Positions 1 to 7,486 are shown, numbered from the stretch's first letter. The stretch: DNA of 28,230 bases from Pseudomonadota bacterium (GCA_023433515.1 JAEZCN010000221.1:1-28230), one strand, 5' to 3'. A program made the numbers and translations. Notes: generated by a model from the letters alone, not told the origin.

Positions 1-1066
1 CCGTGTAGTGAGACAGCGCGTTGACCGTCTTGATGGACATCATCGGACCTTCGAAGGTCGACATGCCGTAGAACGACAGCGCCACCACCATGAACTTGAG
101 GATGGGATCGGTGCGCAGCTTGTGCCAGGCACCGGACACGGTCATGAGGCCGTTGATCATGCCGCCCCAGGACGGCGCCAGCAGGATCAGCGAAAAGACC
201 ATGCCTAACGACTGCGCCCAGTCGGGCAGCGTCGTGTAGTGCAGATGGTGAGGGCCGGCCCACATGTAGATGGAGATCAGCGCCCAGAAGTGCACGATGC
301 TCAGGCGGTACGAGTAGACAGGACGCTGAGCCTGCTTCGGCACGTAGTAGTACATCATCCCGAGGAAGCCGGCGGTCAGGAAGAAACCCACCGCATTGTG
401 GCCGTACCACCACTGCACCATCGCGTCGACGGTGCCGGCGTAGATGGGATAGGACTTGCCCAGGCTCACGGGAATCGCGGCGCTGTTGACGATGTGCAGC
501 ACCGCCACCGTGATGATGAAGGACGCGAAGAACCAGTTCGCGACGTAGATGTGCGAGACGCGGCGCTTGACGAGCGTGCCGAGGAACACGATCGCGTATG
601 CGACCCACACGGCCGCGATCAGGAGGTCGATGGGCCACTCGAGCTCCGCGTATTCCTTGCTGCTCGTCATGCCCATGGGCAACGTGATCGCCGCGAGCAC
701 GATCACGGTCTGCCAGCCCCAGAAGGTGAACGCGGCGAGCCGGTCCGAGAACAGCCGCACGTGGCAGGTTCGCTGCACGACGTGATACGAAGTCGCGAAC
801 AGCGCGCTGCCGCCGAACGCGAAGATCACCGCGTTCGTGTGCAGCGGGCGCAGCCGGCCGTACGAGAGGAATGAAATGCCGAAGTTGAGCTCGGGCCACA
901 GGAGCTGCGCGGCGATGATGACGCCCACGAGCATGCCGACGATGCCCCATACCACCGTCATGATCGCGAACTGGCGGACGACCTTGTCGTTGTAGGTTGC
1001 GGTGGGCGCGGCCGTGGCCGGCGTACTGAGTGCCGAAGGCAGAACTTCGGCGACGGTGGAACTCAT
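1..1066 (-). CDS. ccoN: cbb3-type cytochrome c oxidase subunit I (5' part, truncated by window edge)
   Basis: Catalytic subunit of the high-affinity cbb3 haem-copper oxidase of the inner membrane, which reduces O2 to water at low oxygen. Reading the minus strand from the ATG at 1066 gives about 355 residues without a stop, running off the left edge; the C-terminal part (full family length is about 475) is missing. Recognisable segments are RPLHTNAVIFAF (haem-ligand histidine), WWYGHNAVGFF (CuB histidine) and WAGPHHLHYT (CuB histidine pair), between many hydrophobic helices. A GGAG lies about 11 nt before the start. ccoO, ccoQ and ccoP would be expected to follow to the left. Two copies of an 18-bp dyad lie 61-111 bp upstream, which suggests direct control by the FixLJ pair encoded further right. 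The identification is firm; the regulation is inference. Confidence 0.96.
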   Translation of the reverse strand, partial: MSSTVAEVLPSALSTPATAAPTATYNDKVVRQFAIMTVVWGIVGMLVGVIIAAQLLWPELNFGISFLSYGRLRPLHTNAVIFAFGGSALFATSYHVVQRTCHVRLFSDRLAAFTFWGWQTVIVLAAITLPMGMTSSKEYAELEWPIDLLIAAVWVAYAIVFLGTLVKRRVSHIYVANWFFASFIITVAVLHIVNSAAIPVSLGKSYPIYAGTVDAMVQWWYGHNAVGFFLTAGFLGMMYYYVPKQAQRPVYSYRLSIVHFWALISIYMWAGPHHLHYTTLPDWAQSLGMVFSLILLAPSWGGMINGLMTVSGAWHKLRTDPILKFMVVALSFYGMSTFEGPMMSIKTVNALSHYT

Positions 1067-1126
1067 TGAGTGGATCGCTCCGCGTTGTTGACGTGCAAAT
1101 TTTCGGTAGCGCGGGCACAACGAGGA

Positions 1127-1144
1127 ATACGCGGCACTACGCAC
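1127..1144 (-). promoter_or_regulatory. Putative FixJ-type dyad site 1 upstream of ccoN
   Basis: On the minus strand this reads GTGCGTAGTGCCGCGTAT, matching the recurrent core TNCGYAGT-N3-GCG. It ends 60 bp before the ccoN start and lies 33 bp, about three helical turns, from the next copy in the same orientation. Assignment to FixJ is inference. Confidence 0.5.
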
Positions 1145-1159
1145 GCGTCGCGCGACCGT

Positions 1160-1177
1160 GTACGCAGGACTACGGAT
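1160..1177 (-). promoter_or_regulatory. Putative FixJ-type dyad site 2 upstream of ccoN
   Basis: On the minus strand this reads ATCCGTAGTCCTGCGTAC, with half sites TCCGTA and TGCGTA separated by GTCC. It overlaps the stop codon of the small membrane protein gene and sits 94-111 bp upstream of ccoN, in tandem with the copy at 1127-1144. Confidence 0.5.
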
Positions 1178-1601
1178 GCATCGCGGTCGCGCGTTGCCGG
1201 CGCGACATGACGCGCAGGACGAGGATGGCCGCGAGCGCCGCGAATGCGGCATCCGCGAACAGCATCACGGCGGGAGCCGGCGCGATCATGCAGGTCACGA
1301 GCATGAGCGGCAGGGAAAGGACGCAACCGAGATGCGCGGCGAAACACGTGCGGGCGGCGCCGTCGGTGCGTCGCGCGGCGATGCCGAGCAGCACGACGAG
1401 CAAAGCGCCGGCGAGCATCGCGACGATCGCGCTCGGCAACAGCTCGCGCGTGAAGACGATGAACGACTGCAGCGACGGCCCCGCGGCGCGACAGGCCGCG
1501 CGCCAGTTCGTGAATCCGAGATGTCGCCACTCGTCGATGAGCGCACCGACACCACCGCCCAACGTCGGCAGAAGGCAGAGTGCAATCCATCCACGCTTCA
1601 T
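1170..1601 (-). CDS. Hypothetical four-helix membrane protein
   Basis: 143 residues if translation starts at the ATG at 1601; an in-frame ATG at 1655 would add 18 Arg/His-rich residues that do not look like a membrane-protein start. Neither start has a clear ribosome binding site. Four hydrophobic segments are visible: around residues 4-22 (GWIALCLLPTLGG), 50-72 (AIVAMLAGALLVVLLGIAA), 84-105 (CVLSLPLMLVTCMIA) and 110-130 (FADAAFAALAAILVL). It precedes ccoN on the same strand with a 103-bp gap that carries two putative regulatory dyads. I do not recognise the family and assign no function. The hydrophobic pattern argues that it is a real gene and not an antisense shadow. Confidence 0.6.
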   Translation of the reverse strand: MKRGWIALCLLPTLGGGVGALIDEWRHLGFTNWRAACRAAGPSLQSFIVFTRELLPSAIVAMLAGALLVVLLGIAARRTDGAARTCFAAHLGCVLSLPLMLVTCMIAPAPAVMLFADAAFAALAAILVLRVMSRRQRATAMHP

Positions 1602-1701
1602 CGGGCGCGGGCGCCAAGAGCCTGGACGATGACGATGCGTTTGCCCATGGCGCATCTTCGGGCAGGACTCCGGGAGAGTCTTCGGGGTGAACCACAGCCG
1701 G

Positions 1702-1719
1702 GTACGCAGTCTTGCGGAT
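1702..1719 (+). promoter_or_regulatory. Putative FixJ-type dyad site upstream of the hybrid kinase
   Basis: Reads GTACGCAGTCTTGCGGAT on the plus strand. The half sites CGCA and TGCG are perfect inverted repeats around GTCT. It lies 57 bp before the ATG at 1777 (33 bp before the TTG at 1753), in the divergent region between the membrane protein gene and the hybrid kinase gene, so it could serve either. Confidence 0.5.
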
Positions 1720-1776
1720 GTGCAGGCGGGGACTCGCTGAGAGAGTCAAGGCTTGCGACAGCCTCCCCTCAATGTG

Positions 1777-3318
1777 ATGCTTGGCCCCACCGACGGCCCT
1801 GCCATCACTGAAATGCTTTCTTCAGAGCTCGTCCGGAGCGTGCTCGACTCGGCTCCGGACGCGATGATCATCATCGATTCGACCGGCACGATCCTGTTTG
1901 CCAACAACCAGGTCACCGCGTTGTTTGGCTACGCCCCGGCCGAGATCATCGGCCAGAAGGTGGAGCTGCTGCTGCCCGAGCGATTCCGGGCGCGCCACAC
2001 GGGACATCGGGATGGTTATGCGCGCAACGTGCGCGTGCGCCCGATGGGCGCGGGACTGGAACTGTTCGGCATGCGCCGGGATGCCACCGAGTTCCCGGTC
2101 GAGATCAGCCTGAGTCCGATTTCCCAGGGAAACATGTCGATCGTCGCCGCGGCCATCCGCGACGTGACGGAGCGCAAGCAGGTCGAACAGGCGCTGCGTG
2201 AGGCGCGCCACGACGCGGACTACGCCAATCTCGCCAAGAGCCGCTTTCTCGCGACGGCGAGCCACGACCTGCGCCAGCCCTTGCAGACGCTCGGACTGCT
2301 GAATGGCGCCCTGCGCCGCATGATCCAGGACGAGGAATGCCGCGAGGCGCTCAAGCAGCAGGACGAAGCCATCGATGCGATGTCGCGCTTGCTGAACGCC
2401 TTGCTCGACATCAGCAAACTCGAATCCGGCGCCATCAAGGCTGAAGCGACGGATTTCGAATTGGCGCCACTGTTCGAGGAGTTGCGACGTGACTTTGCCG
2501 GCGTGGCCGCCAGCAAGGGATTGCGACTGTCGGTCGATACACCGACCCAGCGAGCGCATTCCGACGTCGCGCTCGTCGGCCAACTGCTGCGCAACCTGCT
2601 GTCGAACGCAGTCAAGTACACGCATCGTGGCACCGTCGAGCTGCGCTGCGAGCCGCGCGAGGATCGCCTGCGCATCGAAGTGCGCGATACCGGCGTCGGC
2701 ATCGCGCCCGAGCAGTTAGGCCACATCTTCGAGGAGTTCTACCAGGTCGGCGTCTCTCCCAACAGCTCGCGCGACGGCTACGGCCTGGGTCTCAGCATCG
2801 TGCAGCGGATCGCGAAGCTGCTCGACATTTCCATCGACGTGACGTCGACGCCCGGAGGTGGATCGGTGTTCGGCATCGATCTGCCCCGATCGACAACAAC
2901 CTCGAGCGTGGCCGCGTCCGCGACGAAGATCGCCGGCCGCGCGCAAGGCCCGAGCACGCACAAGATCCTGGTAGTCGAGGACGAACCCGGTGTGCGCAGC
3001 GCCATGCGCATGCTGCTGAAGATCGAGGGATTCGACGTGACCGCCGTCGCCACCGCCGACGAAGCCGTCGCGCTGCTGCGCACCGATCCTTTCGACCTGC
3101 TCGTGACGGACTACCATCTCGAAAAGAACCGGACGGGCACCCAGGTCATCGCCGCGGCGCGCGAGACTCGTGGACCCGAATTCGGCGCCGTGCTGGTCAC
3201 GGGCGATACATCGCCCGCCGTGCGGGAGCTGCCCGGCGATGCGCGCCTGCGGATCACGAGCAAGCCCATCAATTCGGATGAGCTCTTATCCCTGGTGCAA
3301 GGCCTTCTCCAGCCTTGA
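1777..3318 (+). CDS. PAS-containing hybrid histidine kinase/response regulator
   Basis: 513 residues from the ATG at 1777; the frame is open from a TTG at 1753, and an ATG at 1813 is also possible. No start has a good ribosome binding site. Domains in order: PAS at about residues 17-135, ending in an AAIRDVTERKQ linker; HisKA with phospho-acceptor His163 in TASHDLRQPL; an HATPase_c domain with N-box LLRNLLSNAVKYT, DTGVGI, and GYGLGLSIV; a C-terminal receiver with acidic patch VVEDE, phospho-acceptor Asp445 in VTDYH, and a conserved lysine in TSKP. No transmembrane segment, so it is cytoplasmic. Its PAS lacks the FixL haem-pocket pattern IIGIGR seen in the neighbouring FixL, so the signal is unknown. 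The receiver could exchange phosphate with the FixLJ pair (inference). Its end overlaps the convergent USP gene by 33 bp. Confidence 0.93.
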   Translation: MLGPTDGPAITEMLSSELVRSVLDSAPDAMIIIDSTGTILFANNQVTALFGYAPAEIIGQKVELLLPERFRARHTGHRDGYARNVRVRPMGAGLELFGMRRDATEFPVEISLSPISQGNMSIVAAAIRDVTERKQVEQALREARHDADYANLAKSRFLATASHDLRQPLQTLGLLNGALRRMIQDEECREALKQQDEAIDAMSRLLNALLDISKLESGAIKAEATDFELAPLFEELRRDFAGVAASKGLRLSVDTPTQRAHSDVALVGQLLRNLLSNAVKYTHRGTVELRCEPREDRLRIEVRDTGVGIAPEQLGHIFEEFYQVGVSPNSSRDGYGLGLSIVQRIAKLLDISIDVTSTPGGGSVFGIDLPRSTTTSSVAASATKIAGRAQGPSTHKILVVEDEPGVRSAMRMLLKIEGFDVTAVATADEAVALLRTDPFDLLVTDYHLEKNRTGTQVIAAARETRGPEFGAVLVTGDTSPAVRELPGDARLRITSKPINSDELLSLVQGLLQP

Positions 3319-4080
3319 GTCGAGTCCGCGCGCGGCGTGGCGCTCGCCGCCATCACTCTTCGCCACCAGCACGTCACCCTCGGTGACCTCGGCCAGGCGC
3401 GTGCCGAGACACGACGGACACAGGGCGACGACCAGCAGGTCGTAGCGGCGGGCGGAAATGAGCCGGGGCAGGCAATCCTCGGGTGCGCCGTCGAACATCT
3501 GGATGCGTTCGCATCCGACGCGGAATTCGCGCACGAGCTGCGCGAGTCTGACGGCGCGCTCCATGCGCAGCGGTTCGTCTTCCCTTTCCCGCTCGCCGTA
3601 GAGGATGTCGAGGTCGCCGGCGCATCCCAGCGCCAGGAATCCCGCAGCCTGCAGCACCGCGCGCGCCGCGAGCGCGGAATCCGGATCCGAGACGTCCACG
3701 GCGGCGGCGATCCGCGCCGGATCGCGCCACGGAACGGGGCCGGCCAGCAGCAGTGGCGCCGGACACTCGCGGGCGATCCGGCAGTCCACCCGTTCGCCCG
3801 TCGGGGCCTTGATGAGCAGGTCCGGCGTATGCACCTGCACGTGCCGCAGCAGCGAGCGGTGCGGTGGCTCGCCCCGGCCGACCAGGCAACCGAGCGTAAC
3901 CCTCTCATGGGACAACGTGGTGCACCGCGCGGACAGCGAAGGCAGCAGCTTCGTGTCGGCCGCCAGCAGCTCGAGACGCGCCCCGAATTGGCGGGCGAGC
4001 CATACCGCCTTGTCCACGACTGACAAGGATCCCGGCGTGGCGTCTTCGACGATGGCGAGGATCGAGGTCATCTTGTCCAA
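3286..4080 (-). CDS. Universal stress protein-like protein
   Basis: 264 residues from a TTG at 4080. I chose the TTG because a GAGGTGA ribosome binding site lies 5-7 nt before it and overlaps the TGA stop of the upstream gene; an ATG three codons downstream (4071) is the alternative. The N-terminus TSILAIVEDATPGSLSVVDK with a following helix, and a second half beginning around RIAAAVDVSDPDSALAARA, show two divergent UspA-type alpha/beta repeats, as in UspE-like tandem proteins. The C-terminal half is recognisable from YDLLVVALCPSC and GDVLVAKS. The classic G-x2-G-x9-G nucleotide-binding signature is not evident, so it may not bind ATP. It is translationally coupled to the TraR/DksA-like gene and convergent with the hybrid kinase gene. 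Role: stress adaptation, partner unknown. Confidence 0.8.
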   Translation of the reverse strand: MDKMTSILAIVEDATPGSLSVVDKAVWLARQFGARLELLAADTKLLPSLSARCTTLSHERVTLGCLVGRGEPPHRSLLRHVQVHTPDLLIKAPTGERVDCRIARECPAPLLLAGPVPWRDPARIAAAVDVSDPDSALAARAVLQAAGFLALGCAGDLDILYGEREREDEPLRMERAVRLAQLVREFRVGCERIQMFDGAPEDCLPRLISARRYDLLVVALCPSCLGTRLAEVTEGDVLVAKSDGGERHAARGLDSRLEKALHQG

Positions 4081-4089
4081 CGCATCACC

Positions 4090-4437
4090 TCAGGCGTCTC
4101 GCGCGCACGCGCGACAGGTCGCCGCGTAGGGCACGGCCACGCGGCGTGCGGCGTCGATTTCCGCGCCGCATTTTTCGCAACGTGCGAAGGCGCCCTCTGC
4201 AAGGCGCCCGAGCGCGACGTCGATCTGCCGCAGCTCATCGACGGCGCTCTGCTCGATGGCCTGCAGCACCTCGTCGTTTTCGACGGCGATGGCCGCATCG
4301 TCGCTGTCGCGGGGCAGCGGCTCGCGCTCGCGGCGCAGGTCACGCCGCACACGGTCGAGCCGATCGCGCAGCTCGACCGCGCGCGCCATCAGCCGTTCGC
4401 GGGAGCCGCGCATCATATCGTCGGTATCGGCATTCAT
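4090..4437 (-). CDS. TraR/DksA-family C4 zinc-finger protein
   Basis: 115 residues from the ATG at 4437, which has GAGG 9 nt upstream; an in-frame ATG at 4446 would add three residues but sits directly on that GAGG. The N-terminal half is a charged coiled coil (RERLMARAVELRDRLDRVRRD) and the C-terminus holds a four-cysteine finger CEKC-x17-CRAC, the standard DksA/TraR spacing. Members bind the RNA polymerase secondary channel and adjust transcription with or without ppGpp. It is shorter than E. coli DksA (151), closer to the small DksA-like stress group. It is followed by the USP gene with only 9 bp between coding regions and is divergent from fixL, so the two units share the upstream region 4438-4544. 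Confidence 0.9.
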   Translation of the reverse strand: MNADTDDMMRGSRERLMARAVELRDRLDRVRRDLRREREPLPRDSDDAAIAVENDEVLQAIEQSAVDELRQIDVALGRLAEGAFARCEKCGAEIDAARRVAVPYAATCRACARDA

Positions 4438-4544
4438 GACCCGCATCCTCGCAAACGTCGTGGGGCGGATAATCAGCCGCTATACCTACTTTGTCCGTGG
4501 TTTTGCGTACATCTAGCCACCTGGCGCAAATTCATACTCGCACC

Positions 4545-6038
4545 ATGTATTCGCGGGAGACCCATGCGTTGATGGAGGCGGCCGTGGACGCCATCGTCGT
4601 CATCGATCATCGTGGCCACATCACGGACGTGAACGCCTCCGCCTGCCGCACCTTTGGTTATCGGGCCGACGAGATGCTCGGCGAAAACGTCAGCATGCTC
4701 ATGCCCGAGCCGGACCGCGGCGCCCATGATGGCTACATGAAGCGTTACCTCGACACCGGCGTTGCCCGGATCATCGGCATCGGCCGCGAGGTCACTGCGC
4801 GCCGCAAGGACGGCAGCGTTTTTTCGGCCCGGCTGTCGGTCGGACGCGTGCCGGACACCGCTCCGCCGCGCTTCGTCGGGTTGCTGCGCGACGCCACGGA
4901 GGAGAACGCGACGCTCGCGGACCTCAAGTTCGAGCGCGACCGGGCGCGCGCGTACCTCGAACTTTCAGACTCGATCCTCGTCGAGCTCGACGCCGAACGT
5001 CGCGTGCGCGAAGTGAATCCGCGCGGCAGCGACCTGCTGGGTGCTGCCGCACAGGAGATCGCGGGACTCGACTGGGTGTCGTTCATGCGCGGTGACGCCG
5101 AGCGCGAACGGGCCCGCCTCCTGCTGGCGGCCGCGCTTTCGAGCGGCTACCAGCGCGAACGCGAATTCGACTGTGTCGCCATGGACGGCGCGCCACGCCG
5201 CATCTACTGGCGCTGCATCGCGCTGCGCGGCCCGGATGGCACGCCCGCCGGCTGGCTGTGCTCCGGGATGGATGTGACCGCACAGATCGAACGCGAACAG
5301 AACCTGCATCTCGCGCAGGACCGGCTGACGCGCGTCGCGCGTCTCGCCACTCTGGGCGAGATGACCGCGGGGATCGCGCACGAGCTCAACCAGCCGCTCA
5401 CCGCGATCACCACCTATGCACGCGCCTGCGAACGATATCTCGGCATGGCCAATCCCGACATGGGCGAAATGCGCGAGGCCGTACGCGAGATCAACGCCGA
5501 GGGGCTGCGCGCCGGCGAGATCATCCGGAGGCTGCGACGCATGACGCGCGTCGATACGGCCGACGAACACGCGCCCGTCGAAATCGGCCCGCTCGTCGAC
5601 GAGTTGCGCTCGCTGATGCTGTCGGACGCGCGCGCGCACGAGGCGCATCTGTCCATCGACATCGAGTTCGACCTGCCGCCGGTCATCGGTAACACCGTGC
5701 AGTTGCAACAGGTGATCCTCAACCTGCTGCGCAACGCGCTCGAAGCGCTGCTCGATTGCCCTCCCGGCTCCCGCGAGGTGGTGCTGAGCGCGGTGCGCAC
5801 GCTCGATGGGCAGGTGGAGCTGTGCGTGACCGACAACGGTCCCGGCATCGATGCGAACATCCGCGATAGTTTGTTCGATCCGTTTTCGACCACCAAGTCG
5901 GCGGGAACGGGTCTCGGCCTCGCCATCAGCCGTACCATCGTGCAGGGGCACCGCGGTAGTATCGAGGCGCGACCGGCGCAGCCGCGGGGAACGACCTTCC
6001 GCGTGCGGCTGCCCGCGATGGAGGAAATCGTCAGATGA
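4545..6038 (+). CDS. fixL: FixL-type haem-PAS oxygen-sensor histidine kinase
   Basis: 497 residues from the ATG at 4545; the frame extends to a TTG at 4491 and an ATG at 4572 is also possible. I chose 4545 because it leaves a normal lead-in to the first PAS. PAS 1 (about residues 6-125) contains EPDRGAHDGYMKRY and RIIGIGREVT. Aligned from memory to Bradyrhizobium FixL, His61 matches haem ligand His200, Arg67 matches Arg206 and Arg81 matches Arg220; residue 75 is Arg where FixL has His214. PAS 2 spans about 130-250. HisKA has His279 in AHELNQPL, and the ATPase domain has NLLRNALEAL, DNGPGI and GTGLGLAISR. No transmembrane segment. It overlaps fixJ by 4 bp. Predicted role: kinase active when deoxygenated, phosphorylating FixJ. 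Confidence 0.93.
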   Translation: MYSRETHALMEAAVDAIVVIDHRGHITDVNASACRTFGYRADEMLGENVSMLMPEPDRGAHDGYMKRYLDTGVARIIGIGREVTARRKDGSVFSARLSVGRVPDTAPPRFVGLLRDATEENATLADLKFERDRARAYLELSDSILVELDAERRVREVNPRGSDLLGAAAQEIAGLDWVSFMRGDAERERARLLLAAALSSGYQREREFDCVAMDGAPRRIYWRCIALRGPDGTPAGWLCSGMDVTAQIEREQNLHLAQDRLTRVARLATLGEMTAGIAHELNQPLTAITTYARACERYLGMANPDMGEMREAVREINAEGLRAGEIIRRLRRMTRVDTADEHAPVEIGPLVDELRSLMLSDARAHEAHLSIDIEFDLPPVIGNTVQLQQVILNLLRNALEALLDCPPGSREVVLSAVRTLDGQVELCVTDNGPGIDANIRDSLFDPFSTTKSAGTGLGLAISRTIVQGHRGSIEARPAQPRGTTFRVRLPAMEEIVR

Positions 6039-6655
6039 AGAAGAATGCCGTGGTCATGGTGGTAGACGACGACGCCGGCGTGCGCAATGCGATGCGCATC
6101 CTGCTCAAGTCGGTCGGCCTCGAATCGATGTTGTTCGCATCGGCGCCGGAGTTCCTCGATGGCTACCAGCCGACGCAGCCCGGCTGCCTCGTGCTCGACA
6201 TCCGCATGCCCGGCATGAGCGGGCTCGAGCTGCAGCAGCAGCTCAACCTGCGTGGCGCGGTGATCCCGGTGATCTTCATGACCGGACACGGCGACATCCC
6301 GATGGCGGTCGAGGCCATGCAGCACGGCGCCTTCGATTTCCTGCAGAAGCCGTTTCGCGACCAGGATCTGCTCGACCGCATCCAGAAAGCCATCGCCAAG
6401 GACGCCGAGCTGCGCGCATCGCTCGGGGAACACGAGCGCATCAGGTCGCACCTGGAATCGCTGACGCCGCGCGAACGCGAGGTGCTCGACCTCATGACCC
6501 TCGGCAAGCAGAACAAGTCGATCGCGCAGGACCTGGGCGTGAGTCCGCGCACCGTGGAGATCCACCGTGCGCGCGTGATGGAAAAGATGAACGCGCACTC
6601 GGTGGCCGAGCTGGTGCGCATGATGCTCGACATGAACCACGTGTCGACGCGCTGA
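6035..6655 (+). CDS. fixJ: FixJ-type response regulator (receiver plus LuxR HTH)
   Basis: 206 residues. The ATG overlaps the fixL stop (ATGA), so the two are translationally coupled partners. The receiver has the acidic pair in VVDDDAG, phospho-acceptor Asp55 in LVLDIRMPG, a threonine in FMTGHGDIPMAV, and a lysine in LQKPFRD. A linker helix leads to a LuxR/FixJ helix-turn-helix (LTPREREVL, NKSIAQDLGVSPRTVEIHRA). Length and both domains are typical of FixJ. In rhizobia FixJ activates fixK and nifA; no FNR/FixK-type regulator is visible here, so it may act directly on targets. An 18-bp dyad, two copies of which include the known FixJ octamer GTAMGTAG, occurs before several operons in this window. 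Confidence 0.94.
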   Translation: MKKNAVVMVVDDDAGVRNAMRILLKSVGLESMLFASAPEFLDGYQPTQPGCLVLDIRMPGMSGLELQQQLNLRGAVIPVIFMTGHGDIPMAVEAMQHGAFDFLQKPFRDQDLLDRIQKAIAKDAELRASLGEHERIRSHLESLTPREREVLDLMTLGKQNKSIAQDLGVSPRTVEIHRARVMEKMNAHSVAELVRMMLDMNHVSTR

Positions 6656-6749
6656 GGGAGATGCGGCTACGCCGGGCTGGCTGACCGTCCTCGGCGCCCT
6701 GGTCGATCCCGGCGCGCTGTCCCTGCTGGTCGCGGCCAATGCCACGCCG

Positions 6750-7184
6750 GTGGTGGTCGCGCGGCTGCTCGGCGGACGCCTGGACGCTCCCATCGACGCC
6801 TCGTTCGGGACCCGGGTCAAACTACCCATCTTCGGCGCTCACAAGACGTGGCGCGGCCTGGCCTCCGGAGCGCTGGCATGCGCGGCGATCGGCGCCTTAC
6901 TACCCTGCGGCGCGTGGGTTGGCCTGGGGTTCGGACTGGTCGCGCTGGGCGGCGACCTCGCCTCCTCATTCGTCAAGCGCCGCATGCGCTGGCCGGAGGG
7001 TCATTCCGCGCCGCTGCTCGATCAACTGCCCGAATCCCTGCTGCCGCTGATCCTGTTCGCCGGCGCCCTTTCGCTGAGCCATGCGTCGATCTTCGGCACG
7101 GCCCTCCTGTTCACACTCCTCGACCTGGCCACCGAGCGGTGGCGCCCCCGCTCCGCCGGTCGGGGCGGCGACGCAGGTACGTAG
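6750..7184 (+). CDS. CDP-archaeol synthase (CarS/DUF46)-like membrane protein, start unresolved
   Basis: 144 residues from the GTG at 6750. Recognised from IFGAHKTWRGL, GGDLASSFVKRR and LLDQLPESLLPL, hallmarks of the CarS-like family (PF01864), which in archaea transfers CMP from CTP to an unsaturated glycerol ether lipid; the bacterial role is not settled. At least three further hydrophobic segments follow. The family's N-terminal helix with an N-x-x-P motif is encoded upstream in frame (about 6681-6749, reading LLVAANATPVVVARLL), but no ATG, GTG or TTG precedes it back to an in-frame stop at 6633. Either an unusual start such as CTG is used, or there is a frame error near the ATG at 6661, which is out of frame and stops after seven codons. 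The final codons overlap a regulatory dyad at 7177-7194. Confidence 0.75.
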   Translation: MVVARLLGGRLDAPIDASFGTRVKLPIFGAHKTWRGLASGALACAAIGALLPCGAWVGLGFGLVALGGDLASSFVKRRMRWPEGHSAPLLDQLPESLLPLILFAGALSLSHASIFGTALLFTLLDLATERWRPRSAGRGGDAGT

Positions 7185-7194
7185 TTCTGCGTTG
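7177..7194 (+). promoter_or_regulatory. Putative FixJ-type dyad site upstream of the DUF2892/RND operon
   Basis: Reads GTACGTAGTTCTGCGTTG on the plus strand and contains a perfect GTAMGTAG octamer, the sequence reported for FixJ. It ends 87 bp before the ATG of the DUF2892 gene and overlaps the stop codon of the CarS-like gene. Confidence 0.55.
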
Positions 7195-7247
7195 TCGCGC
7201 TCGGCTCCTACGGATGTCCGCCGCGGCCCCTTGCCCAACAATTCCGG

Positions 7248-7264
7248 GTGCACGATCTGTGCAC
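7248..7264. promoter_or_regulatory. Duplicated palindrome GTGCAC-N5-GTGCAC
   Basis: Two copies of the self-complementary hexamer GTGCAC separated by GATCT, so the element is both a direct and an inverted repeat. It lies 17 bp before the ATG at 7282, at a position where an operator or a 5' UTR hairpin could affect expression of the efflux operon. Function is inferred from symmetry only. Confidence 0.3.
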
Positions 7265-7281
7265 TCATCGGAGTCGCTGTC

Positions 7282-7485
7282 ATGTCGATCGACCGGATCG
7301 TTATCGCATTCGCCGGCAGCATGGTGATCGTGAGCCTGGTGCTCGCCTGGTTCGTGAGCCCGAGCTGGCTGCTGCTCGCCGCGTTCGTCGGACTCAACCT
7401 GCTGCAGTCGGCCTTCTCGGGATTCTGCCCGCTGGCGATGGTGCTGAAGAAAGCCGGCGTGCGGCCCGGCTGCGCCTTTCAGTAA
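7282..7485 (+). CDS. DUF2892 (YgaP-type) inner-membrane protein
   Basis: 67 residues; the ATG at 7282 has a GGAG eight nt upstream. Two hydrophobic segments around residues 6-24 and 27-45 are followed by FCPLAMVLKKAGVRPGC, the typical Cys-containing end of the DUF2892 family, which also forms the membrane anchor of YgaP-type rhodaneses. It stands alone here, without a rhodanese domain. Only 1 bp separates its stop from the GTG of the RND adaptor gene, so it is the first gene of an efflux operon. The role of DUF2892 proteins next to RND pumps is unknown. Confidence 0.88.
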   Translation: MSIDRIVIAFAGSMVIVSLVLAWFVSPSWLLLAAFVGLNLLQSAFSGFCPLAMVLKKAGVRPGCAFQ

Positions 7486-7486
7486 C

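Noticed and set aside
239..874. 211-codon plus-strand open frame
   Set aside because: Antisense shadow of ccoN.
1088..1101. Possible FNR/FixK box (TTGACGTGCAAATT) upstream of ccoN
   Set aside because: The left half fits but the right half matches ATCAA poorly; not supported.
4502..4530. TTTGCG-N17-CGCAAA inverted repeat upstream of fixL
   Set aside because: Long spacer and short arms; likely by chance, and not found elsewhere in the window.
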